Assembly (NCBI GenBank): GCA_014885115.2
Contig: WKLE02006678.1
Coordinates: forward strand, 1 to 60,197
From: Asterionellopsis glacialis
Lineage: Eukaryota > Bacillariophyta > Plagiogrammaphyceae > Rhaphoneidales > Asterionellopsidaceae
Direction: 5' to 3'
DNA: 60,197 nucleotides
The notes under the pieces are model-generated. The model did no database searches. It saw nothing but the letters and a program-made list of their open reading frames with translations, and was not told the DNA's origin. The translations under genes were made by a program, and so were the position numbers. Shown one piece after another: positions 10,369 to 19,028 of this stretch (positions are counted from its first letter, which is position 1; each line of letters starts with the position of its first letter).

Positions 10369-13300
10369 TTAATCGCTTAGCATGAGGCCTTTCTGCAATT
10401 CTTCAACGATTCTCTCTTGATCGAGTCCAATGTTTGCTTTTTGCAAAAGTTCATGTATAGTCTTGCAGCGTTGGCATGCTTCAACTGTTTTTACAAGTTG
10501 CGATACACTATCTTCGATTTTTTCATCCGCCATTTCTACAACAAAACCTGCTGATAGCTGATCCAAAATAGCATACAGTGTAATCATGGGTCGAAGGGCA
10601 CTTGCGTATTCATCGATTTGAGGGAGACCACGCTTTCCAAGAATCGAAGGTGGATTTCGTTTGGTTGGCGATGATCCCGTTCCACTCACAGAATTTTCAG
10701 GAGCATCATTTCCATCCTCCACCATATCCCACTCCGAAAAAGAACTCGATCGTACTCGAGCCTTTGCACCACCCCGGGGTGTCATGCAACCGCTATCTTC
10801 AACACCAAGTGCATGCCGACGACCAGCGCAGATAATTAGTGCACATAAAAATTTCTCTTTTTGTAGCACCCACCTCCTTTGTGGTGAAGGAGACGACGAA
10901 GATGCCGGATTTCCAGAATCTGCGTTGCTATCATCCTTCTCATTATGAAATAGGATGCAGCACAACGCTGCCATAGGAGCAGCATCTGAGAGACCACGAA
11001 GCATGGATGCTGCAGCAGAAGATCCTGCGCGGTCAAAATCCTCAGCCTCAAGGATTTCGTAGGCAGCAACAAGACCGCCACTGAGAGAGCGAGCATGTTT
11101 GGCAGTTTCCGGAGAGTCGTGTTCAGCATCTCTAGCGAACATGTCAGCCATAAACATCTCATGGAAGAGTAGCATGGCATTGGACGACAATGAACCTCCT
11201 GCACAGTCAGTATTGAGTGCTTCGCCATAAGCCATACGAAGTAAGAGCAATCGCATGTCATGAAGTACAGACCATAACATGGACTTTGGCCTCGCACCCA
11301 GCATATTAGAGATTATTGTCTGGTAGTCTGTCAACGCGATTTCAACTGCCATCAGGGGAACTTTGGAGCTGCGTGACGATACTAGTGGCATGATAGCATT
11401 GCAAGCTACTCTGCTATTCCGAAGACTGGCTCCTTCCCATTCACTTTTCGGGGCCTTCGGGTGGTTCCGATCAGCTGTTCGTGCCGTAGCGTGACAGCTA
11501 CAATGGATAGCATTTCCAGCGGTCACGGTGGTCACAAAATGGCTGGGTCTTCGGCTTTGAGCGATAGATGCCAACGATGCTGCCGCATATGATGAATTTC
11601 GTAGAGCATTCGCAGCCTCCTTTGCAAATGAAAAGTATTCCTCATCCAGGTCCGTTCCTAGAAGAGAGTCGGGAAGATTTGATGGCAATGAAAGGAGCAT
11701 TCGAGTACCATCCACTTGAGTTCGACCGCCACAGTGGTTATGTGGAATCGAAACCTTTTTGATGTAGGCGTAGAGTCCAAGGAGTTCGGTCGGTTGAAGT
11801 GTCCTTCCTTCTTGACAAACGCTGCATGTTAGGCCAGTTTCGTCTTCCATTGCTTCCATTTCTGCCATCCATGACGGCTTCTCAGACGTCGATTGAGCCT
11901 CACCTTGCTGTTTCTCGTTACGCTTTGCCTGGTCAGTTTCAATTGACCGTGAGCTTGCAGAGGCATTTGTTGCAGCAGCAGCAGCAGCACTACTTTGAGC
12001 TCCAAAGAGTCCAAAAACTGGTGCCAACATGGATGCAGCCACATCACGGACACCCCCAGACGAAGCAACAGCTGTATCAGATGAGGCGGATGTATCCGTC
12101 CGCGTTTGAGTCTCTTCAAGCTTTCTGGCTCCAGCAAGGGTACCGAAGGCACTCATACTCACAAGAGCTTTACTACGCCGTTCTTCTGCAATTTCTTTCT
12201 TTCGAGCTCGTGTTTTTCTACGTATCGTACCGATTTGCTTTGCAACAGCTGCATTGTCCTCCTTCAGTTCATCTAACAAAGTTTCTGCCAAAATTCCAAT
12301 TCCATTCAGATTGATCTTGAAGGTAGAATTATCTGATGTAGATTCAATCCAGTGGCATGCAGTGAGAAATTGTATCGGACAGCCATTCTTACTCTTATCA
12401 CCATCAGAGGAATCAGATCCACCGACATTGGCAAGCATGGATTGTGTCGGACCATGTCCCATGACTAAGCCGGTGAGCATGCGGTAAGCAGTTCGAACTC
12501 CCGAACGTGCAAAATATACGCGCCAAGCATCTGCCAACTCTTGATGTTTCGTACTATTCTTTGACTTTTCAAGAGCCTGATCTCTTGACCAAAGGGCAGG
12601 AGACCATGGCGGAGGTTGAGAAGGAATGTGCTTCAATGCAAACATGGCAATCCGGTCAACAAAGCCACAATTGATTAGTTCCATACGAAGAGTGTTGCAA
12701 ACCTCACATGGCGGCAAGTTGATAGCAGCTTGAACAAATGTGTCCATTAGAACCGAAGAACCACTAGGGCTTGACGACGACGATGATTCATCGGAATCTT
12801 CTCCATCCTTTAAATCGTCAACAATGATATGTTTATGAATATCAAGTGCAAGTTCTCTTGATAGAGTAACTTGTCCATACGTTAAGTAGGGCAGTAGTTT
12901 GGCAATTACCTTTCGTAGTGGTGGGCTGAGGAATGTTGTTCGAAGAGACGACAATAAAAGTGGAAGAGTTCCAGATTCCTGCTCTGCGTCCGATTCAAAA
13001 CTTTCCTGCGAAGCAAATGTGCGAGCTGATTTAGTCATGGTACCATCTGAGTCTGACGAAATGTCTGATGCAAGTGCTTCAATAAGTTCCTTGAGAACAT
13101 TGGCAGTTGGGTTGGTACTATTTTCCGATCCACTTGATTTTGTGCCGCCGCTCGTTTCTCCATTATTTTCTTCCAATGAATTCAATACATCCAACAAAAG
13201 TCTCAAAAGTACTGTTGGTGCTCGAGCTTCCAATAGCTTCTTACGGTTGTGAGCAAGGTTTGCACAATGTCGTAGCAAGATGAGTCCCGAACATGGGGGA

Positions 13301-16300
13301 CTTGTAAGGAAGTTCACTTGCGATGGGTTCCGTAGTGTCAACGATGAAGATGATATCTCGTTACCTGCGGCAGCTGCAGCTTTCTTTTTGAATCGAAGAG
13401 AAACATTGTCACGTCGTATACGACGTAAGGTATCTAGAATGTTGGACTCAATCGAACGGAGCAAGACAAAGATACCGCGTCCTTCTGTTATGAATCTTGT
13501 AATACCATATTCTTTCTCCATGAGTTTTTCTCTTGCTTCAGCAGATTGCATTTCAGATGGTGCCTCTGGATCTGCCAAACTCCCTTCATCGACATGATCT
13601 TCTGTTGCCTCTCCATCTACACCAGCTAACCGATAGGTAACCACCATTGGCGGGAGTGCCGTAACAGGTGTATCAGATGTGATATTGCGACTTGCTGCGC
13701 TAGACCCACTACCGCCACCTCCAGAACTAAATACCATGGATAAACCAGATCCAGATGCAAACAAGGAATGCCCTGATTGTCCTGATAAGATGGATGATGC
13801 GAATGAACTTGTTGAATGTTCAACTAAATGATTCTTCCATAAGACTTGTTGGACGACACGTAACTTGAGATTCATATCTAAAATTTTGTTTGCCACAAGT
13901 AATTCTAATAGTTCTGCACTGTCTGACATTTGTAAATCATTCGCAATATATTGACGGAGATCCCGAACAGTGGGTTCACTCGTAGATGAATCTCCACCCC
14001 CACCACTCCCTCCACCAGATGTACTAGCACTAGCTGCTGCATTCGATGACGACGATGATGCATTGTTTAAAAGTGTTAAAGGAATTGGATTCCGTGACAG
14101 AGACCCACGGAAGAATTCTTCTTGTGTGGGTGCACGTTTCATAAAGACTTTGAGGTTCAATGGTTTCTTGGGTGGCTTGACAACATTGCATATCGATTTG
14201 AGTAAGGATTGTTCTGCAGAATGACTCATTGGTGGTAACAAGGAACAGGATGAGTGCTGCTGCTGATTATTATTATGGTGATCTTGTTGTTGTACATTGG
14301 CTTGGACTGTACCAGTATTATTGCTACCCCCGCCATAACTTGAAGAAGAACTATGAATATGAGGATATTGTGCTGCCAAAACTTGCATTCCTGCACAAAT
14401 ATATGCTTGTTTACGATCATTTTCTGTTGGCAGGGAAGGACAGACAGGAGTTGTTGATGATATTGTTGTAGCAGTTCCAGATTGTGTTGCTGCTGTTCCT
14501 GTGGACGACGATCTTTGTCTTGAAGATGAGACTTCATTGTTGTGAATATCTAACATGTCAACACCCGCTACTTCATCAATTACAATATCATGTTCATCTT
14601 CTTCCTCGTCCTCGTCCTCTTCAATATCTAAGTCAAAATGAAAGTCACGGGAGAACAAGAAAAATGAGTTTACCCTTGTACGCAAAAATGATGTATACAT
14701 ATTTAAAAAAGTCTTACCTTCATCCTCTTCATCCCCCTCCTCACATTCAACTACTTCTTCCTCTTCCATAGGTTCTTCTGTAGCTTCATCATCTACTTCC
14801 TCTTCTTCTATCTCTTCATCCTCATCTTCTATATCTTCATGATGTTGCCCTTCTGCTTCCTCCTCATCAATCTCTTCATTGTCCTCATCTTCATCTTCTT
14901 CCTCATCATCATCATGCTCTTCATCCTCATCGGCATCAGTAGCCATATCAAATACATTGACACCACCTTCTTCTTCTTCTTCGCCATCATTGTCCTCCTC
15001 ATCTTCATCATCGTCTTCATCGTCATCGTCGTCATCATGATGAAATTGAAGACGATGGTGATGTGCATCATCAAGATTTGTACTACCACCGTGTTCTTCC
15101 ATGGCCTCCATGGCAGCTGATACAGCTCGTGCCATGGCAGCTGCAGCAGATGTAGGTTGTCCACCACCCGCACCAGCACCACTACTACTAGGATCACTAC
15201 CACCTAATACTTCACCACCAGGAAATAAAAATGAGGATACCATACCACTAGTTGTTCTTGGTTTTTTACGTCGTCGACGACGATTACTACTTATAGCAGC
15301 ACCTCCTGCTCCTTGACTTGCTTGATTTCTCCTTTTCCGTTTCGTTGTAGTTTGGTTATTATTATTCGTACTACTTTGTCCTTGTCGCTTTTTAGCATTT
15401 TGTCTATTGGAAGATGAAAGAGGTGATGACGATGATGATTGCTTTTTCTTTCGTTTCATCGAATTGTTACTACCACTCTTATTGTACTTTTCCTGTGGTA
15501 TAGATGCCGTTGACACTGTAGCTTGTGCTGTAGGATCTACTAATTTCGATAACATGGCAAGACATGAATCCATACCACGAATTTTAGCTGCTAATGGATG
15601 ACTATCCTTCAAGGCTTCATAGACGTAGACAAGACATGCCAAGGGTGATAATCCAATTTCCTTGGTAGTTGCAGTGGTGGCTGTGGGAGATACCATTCCA
15701 TTCTCGTCCTCCTCCTCTTGATGCATCCCGTCCTCCTGTACTGATTGCTGTTGCGGTTGTTGTTGCATAGAAGGAGATGGATTTAAATATACTGAAGGTA
15801 TTTGAGATGACCATAGCAATCCATGTACACGTCGAAGAAGTACAAGTCGTTTTGATACTTCTGCATTATGACGACGTTTGTCATCCTCCTTTGGTTGTGA
15901 AGATGATACAGATGCATTGGAAGACGAACGACTCCTTTTTCGATTTATGGTTGTGGTTGTGGTTGAACTAACAGTCGTACCTGTACTAGATGAACTAGGA
16001 TTCTCTGCTGTAGTCGTAGTATTACCCTTGGTTGATTCTTCATTCTTTTTCTTTTTAGTGCAAGACACTGATTTGGCAGTATTATTGCTGGAATGATACG
16101 GCATGGATGCAAATAGCACAAGATGATAACATAAATCCACTAGAAGAACCAATCGTTTTTGAAGTGATAATTGTTCTTCCAAGGATGGTTCTTCTTGTTG
16201 TTCTACTGTTCCGTCCATGCCAGACCAAAATGGTAACAATGATGACGACGACGACGATGATGTTGCTGTTCCTACATGACTCATAAGAGGTTGATCATTG

Positions 16301-16971
16301 ACAGTAGCATTCGTAGCAGTGATTTTGTCTTGGTTGTAACAGGGGAACAATTGTATGACCAATCCTAAAATATGTTTGGTGGTCCATCGTAATCCACCAT
16401 TGGCACAAAAGGATTGTAAATCAGTTGTATGTTGAACTAAAAAATGAGATAACAAACCAACTAATTGGATCGATGATTCTCCTCCTCCTCCTCCTTCACT
16501 AGACCTACTCCCACCACCAAAGACATGGGATTGCACCAAGGTCATAATGACATCCCGCAATACACTTCGTTGATTCAATGGTGTACCATGTAATAAAATT
16601 CTACAGGAGGCTTGTCGTACTAATAAACTGGAGGATACCAAGGATCGGAATATCCAATGTTCCCATGATGCAACTGAAGAAGAAGGAAAGGGTGACAAGG
16701 AATTCAGGGTTCGATTATTCGTTTCCTCCTTTTTACTTTTACGTTTGATGACACGATTTGATTCAGTCATGGTTGTTCTTGTTGTCTGTGATGCTTCTAA
16801 TTGTTTTTGTTGTTTACATTTTTTTTGTCGTTGCAAGTGCGCCGATATCCAACGACTAATTTGTAATCCTGCTTTATACCGACGCAAGGCATGTTTGGCA
16901 ATTGTAGAAGGTGCACCAGGACGACGATACAAACCTTCTAACAATGGAAGAGACACAGCCGCATCATTCAT
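10369..16971 (-). CDS. UBR4 (C-terminal half): UBR4/BIG-type E3 ubiquitin ligase, C-terminal (hemi-RING) part as a separate gene
   Basis: From the ATG at 16971-16969 the protein is about 2170 aa after removal of a 90-bp in-frame intron (14717-14628). The frame is open further up to 17136, but with no ATG. The order of conserved blocks follows the C-terminal third of animal UBR4 and plant BIG: HWIFRSLVSSSLLVRQASC (near residue 105), then Ser-rich, basic and Asp/Glu-rich low complexity to about 775. Next come a block with VRDLRQYIANDL and ELLVANKILDMNL, then LPYLTYGQVTL. The hemi-RING region starts near 1680 (LTCSVCQEG, GLYAYIKKV, HCSCH, SEWEGASLRNS, ACNAIMP) and is followed by helical sequence (DMRLLLLRMAYGEALN). 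Role: ubiquitin transfer in N-degron and protein-quality control. The substrate-binding half is encoded separately at 29612-45204. Flanking genes are unrelated. Confidence 0.85.
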   Translation of the reverse strand: MNDAAVSLPLLEGLYRRPGAPSTIAKHALRRYKAGLQISRWISAHLQRQKKCKQQKQLEASQTTRTTMTESNRVIKRKSKKEETNNRTLNSLSPFPSSSVASWEHWIFRSLVSSSLLVRQASCRILLHGTPLNQRSVLRDVIMTLVQSHVFGGGSRSSEGGGGGESSIQLVGLLSHFLVQHTTDLQSFCANGGLRWTTKHILGLVIQLFPCYNQDKITATNATVNDQPLMSHVGTATSSSSSSSLLPFWSGMDGTVEQQEEPSLEEQLSLQKRLVLLVDLCYHLVLFASMPYHSSNNTAKSVSCTKKKKNEESTKGNTTTTAENPSSSSTGTTVSSTTTTTINRKRSRSSSNASVSSSQPKEDDKRRHNAEVSKRLVLLRRVHGLLWSSQIPSVYLNPSPSMQQQPQQQSVQEDGMHQEEEDENGMVSPTATTATTKEIGLSPLACLVYVYEALKDSHPLAAKIRGMDSCLAMLSKLVDPTAQATVSTASIPQEKYNKSGSNNSMKRKKKQSSSSSPLSSSNRQNAKKRQGQSSTNNNNQTTTKRKRRNQASQGAGGAAISSNRRRRRKKPRTTSGMVSSFLFPGGEVLGGSDPSSSGAGAGGGQPTSAAAAMARAVSAAMEAMEEHGGSTNLDDAHHHRLQFHHDDDDDDEDDDEDEEDNDGEEEEEGGVNVFDMATDADEDEEHDDDEEEDEDEDNEEIDEEEAEGQHHEDIEDEDEEIEEEEVDDEATEEPMEEEEVVECEEGDEEDEGKTFLNMYTSFLRTRVNSFFLFSRDFHFDLDIEEDEDEEEDEHDIVIDEVAGVDMLDIHNNEVSSSRQRSSSTGTAATQSGTATTISSTTPVCPSLPTENDRKQAYICAGMQVLAAQYPHIHSSSSSYGGGSNNTGTVQANVQQQDHHNNNQQQHSSCSLLPPMSHSAEQSLLKSICNVVKPPKKPLNLKVFMKRAPTQEEFFRGSLSRNPIPLTLLNNASSSSSNAAASASTSGGGSGGGGDSSTSEPTVRDLRQYIANDLQMSDSAELLELLVANKILDMNLKLRVVQQVLWKNHLVEHSTSSFASSILSGQSGHSLFASGSGLSMVFSSGGGGSGSSAASRNITSDTPVTALPPMVVTYRLAGVDGEATEDHVDEGSLADPEAPSEMQSAEAREKLMEKEYGITRFITEGRGIFVLLRSIESNILDTLRRIRRDNVSLRFKKKAAAAAGNEISSSSLTLRNPSQVNFLTSPPCSGLILLRHCANLAHNRKKLLEARAPTVLLRLLLDVLNSLEENNGETSGGTKSSGSENSTNPTANVLKELIEALASDISSDSDGTMTKSARTFASQESFESDAEQESGTLPLLLSSLRTTFLSPPLRKVIAKLLPYLTYGQVTLSRELALDIHKHIIVDDLKDGEDSDESSSSSSPSGSSVLMDTFVQAAINLPPCEVCNTLRMELINCGFVDRIAMFALKHIPSQPPPWSPALWSRDQALEKSKNSTKHQELADAWRVYFARSGVRTAYRMLTGLVMGHGPTQSMLANVGGSDSSDGDKSKNGCPIQFLTACHWIESTSDNSTFKINLNGIGILAETLLDELKEDNAAVAKQIGTIRRKTRARKKEIAEERRSKALVSMSAFGTLAGARKLEETQTRTDTSASSDTAVASSGGVRDVAASMLAPVFGLFGAQSSAAAAAATNASASSRSIETDQAKRNEKQQGEAQSTSEKPSWMAEMEAMEDETGLTCSVCQEGRTLQPTELLGLYAYIKKVSIPHNHCGGRTQVDGTRMLLSLPSNLPDSLLGTDLDEEYFSFAKEAANALRNSSYAAASLASIAQSRRPSHFVTTVTAGNAIHCSCHATARTADRNHPKAPKSEWEGASLRNSRVACNAIMPLVSSRSSKVPLMAVEIALTDYQTIISNMLGARPKSMLWSVLHDMRLLLLRMAYGEALNTDCAGGSLSSNAMLLFHEMFMADMFARDAEHDSPETAKHARSLSGGLVAAYEILEAEDFDRAGSSAAASMLRGLSDAAPMAALCCILFHNEKDDSNADSGNPASSSSPSPQRRWVLQKEKFLCALIICAGRRHALGVEDSGCMTPRGGAKARVRSSSFSEWDMVEDGNDAPENSVSGTGSSPTKRNPPSILGKRGLPQIDEYASALRPMITLYAILDQLSAGFVVEMADEKIEDSVSQLVKTVEACQRCKTIHELLQKANIGLDQERIVEELQKGLMLSD
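14628..14717 (-). other. Probable 90-bp intron that keeps the reading frame
   Basis: On the minus strand the segment begins GTAAGACTTTTT and ends TTTTGACTTAG. It is a multiple of three, has no in-frame stop, and encodes 30 hydrophobic/aromatic residues in the middle of an otherwise pure Asp/Glu tract. Removing it joins ..EEDE to DIEEDED.. without a break. Retention would give a 2200-aa form, so RNA evidence is needed to know which form is used. Confidence 0.75.
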
Positions 16972-17872
16972 TGTCTTTGTTTTCTTTCTTTCGTTTTTCT
17001 CGTTTCTTATAGCCCTTTCTATTCTATGAAATTTGGATTTATTTGACTTGACACACGCAGCAATGACGGGATAGCAATGTTCTATAAGGACACGGAGAGG
17101 ACAGTATCGTGAACGAGACTTCTCAAAAAAGTCCACGGACTAGAAATTAGCACAGCAAGACTGAATGTGAAAGATAAGATCTATAGAAAGCAAAGAGTTG
17201 TATAGAATCAGAAACAGAGTGTCTATCGAGAATTATGATTTGTGGTGTTGTTTTCCGAGAACGCCTTTCACAATGACGATGGGTTGTAACACAGCAAAGC
17301 CTTCACGGATGGAATGAAAATGGAAACGGGGCTGATTGTTGGTGGTAGTCCCAAGCCAAGGGCGCGGTCCCGTGCCAGCAACTGTAGAATCTCTCCTGGT
17401 TTTGCTAGGTCTACTAGAGAGTCTAGTCTCTCTAGTAGCGATAGTCACGAGATTTTGTTTTTTGATTTTGTTCTGATGTCCGTCTTCCGTGTCGCGCGTC
17501 TTTGCTTTTTTCTTCTCTTGTGTTTCCAAGTTTTTCAAGTTTCCTCGTTTTCTGGATACTCACGCATGCACGCGCAGTGCAATAACTACATGGCGTCAGT
17601 ACTTCACTCTGCTCGCTTTCGCGCTTTAGAGTTCCGACCGAATTCTGATTGGTCAGAAGCTTCAGCGCGACTGGAGTTCTGACATATCGTCTGTCATTCA
17701 TCATTCACAAAACACAGACGACGGGGAACAGGCGTTTTTTCAGGCTTGATGATCGATTGGAGGGAGATAGATCGATGGGTGAGATGATGTCAGTCGTCAG
17801 ATCTGTTCCCGCAAATCTTTTTAGGGGTTCTTGTTGTCGTGTCTCGTGTCATCAGTCTTGCCATCCCATCAC
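16972..17872. promoter_or_regulatory. Divergent intergenic region with an 11-bp perfect inverted repeat
   Basis: The region lies between the UBR4 C-half (-) and the cupin gene (+). The arms CTACTAGAGAG (17411-17421) and CTCTCTAGTAG (17428-17438) are perfect inverse complements around a 6-nt spacer, a hairpin or dyad binding site. The first 165 bp (16972-17136) are an open extension of the UBR4 frame without ATG. Short frames on either strand resemble nothing known. Confidence 0.45.
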
Positions 17873-18766
17873 ATGAAAGTTCTCCATCGCATCCATCACC
17901 ATCCCGTCCATGAAAAACAACACATAACTTTCCATTCCACTTTCACTCTTTGCGGATTGACCATGACAACAACGCCAACTACTAATACTACTACTGCTAG
18001 TTATAGTAAAGTTCTCTTTGAGAATGATCGCATGCGACTATCGGATATGCGTTTACCACCTGGAATCAAAGGTGGATGTGAGTCACATGAATTTCCTACC
18101 TTGCGATGGCAAGTTAATGCTGGTCATGTTTCCATTTCTAAAACAGATATGAGCAAACGAATCAAAACGCCATTAGATGATTATAATGGCAGCAGCTCGG
18201 AAGAAAACAATCAAGAGCACCTGCAAAACGAAAAAGAGACACAACAAATAATAACGATTCTTCAAGATACACCCGATAAGGCAATGTTTTGGATTGATCG
18301 CAAGGATTCCTTCTTTGTAACGAACGCCAACAAGACCAATGCGGACACGGAGTATCGACAAATTGTCTGGGAATTCAAACAAGAACCGAAACATACAGAA
18401 GCACAAGTGCAAGCCTTGTTGGACCAGGCAGTGTACCCCACAAATGTAGGAACCACATTCTTGTATCAAAATCAGTATTGTCGTGTATGGGATTTTTATT
18501 TAGAACCTGGACAAGGTGATTTAACTGACGTACACCATCATGTCTTGGATTATTGTTTTATTTATGTGGCCAAGGGACGACTTTTAGGTGGACACGCACC
18601 TGATGGGAAACCAGGATTATTTGATTCACAAAATGAAGATGGTGCTGTCAAATGGTTTGATATACCGGACCATGCACCCCTCGATGCATCGTCCAACTAT
18701 GCTCATAGTGGAGTAAATGGATATGACCATTTACCCATGAGAGAATACCTTGTAGAATTAAAGTAG
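17873..18766 (+). CDS. Bicupin-like small-molecule or metal-binding protein
   Basis: From the first ATG (17873) the product is 297 aa; an ATG in better context at 17963 (ACCATGACAACA) gives 267 aa, removes a His-rich leader, and may be the true start. Two copies of a cupin-like beta-barrel pattern are visible. The first reads VLFENDRMRLSDMRLPPG with SHEFPTLRWQV. The second reads FLYQNQYCRVWDFYLEPGQ with DVHHHVLDYCFIYVAKGR. In the second copy the HHH and downstream residues could hold a metal; the first copy has a single H-E pair. A Thr-rich N-terminus and an acidic/Asn linker separate the parts. No precise enzyme can be named. The gene is divergent from UBR4-C and convergent with the coiled-coil gene at 19029. 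Confidence 0.65.
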   Translation: MKVLHRIHHHPVHEKQHITFHSTFTLCGLTMTTTPTTNTTTASYSKVLFENDRMRLSDMRLPPGIKGGCESHEFPTLRWQVNAGHVSISKTDMSKRIKTPLDDYNGSSSEENNQEHLQNEKETQQIITILQDTPDKAMFWIDRKDSFFVTNANKTNADTEYRQIVWEFKQEPKHTEAQVQALLDQAVYPTNVGTTFLYQNQYCRVWDFYLEPGQGDLTDVHHHVLDYCFIYVAKGRLLGGHAPDGKPGLFDSQNEDGAVKWFDIPDHAPLDASSNYAHSGVNGYDHLPMREYLVELK

Positions 18767-19028
18767 TTTGTCACACATTTTTGAAAAACAAACAGGGATT
18801 TCTTCTCTCACATGCGAGAAAGTGATAACTGGACTTTTTTAAAAAAGTTTACACCATGCTCTATAGTTATGGTCGACGTCAGAACACTTTGTCATTTCAA
18901 TGCAAGATATACCGTACAACAGACAACTACTATCTTGTCTCAAAGTTCATAACAGTATTAATCACATCTAATCTTCTATACTAAAGAACACGTTCCATGA
19001 ATCAAAACGAATCTTTCATGCTTTTACA

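Noticed and set aside
14550..15060. Long open frames on the plus strand opposite the acidic tract
   Set aside because: They are antisense shadows of GAT/GAA/TCA triplet repeats in the UBR4 C-half and have no independent support.
16972..17136. Upstream extension of the UBR4 C-half frame
   Set aside because: The frame is open but begins only with GTG. The first ATG is at 16971, and the extension lacks recognisable conserved sequence.
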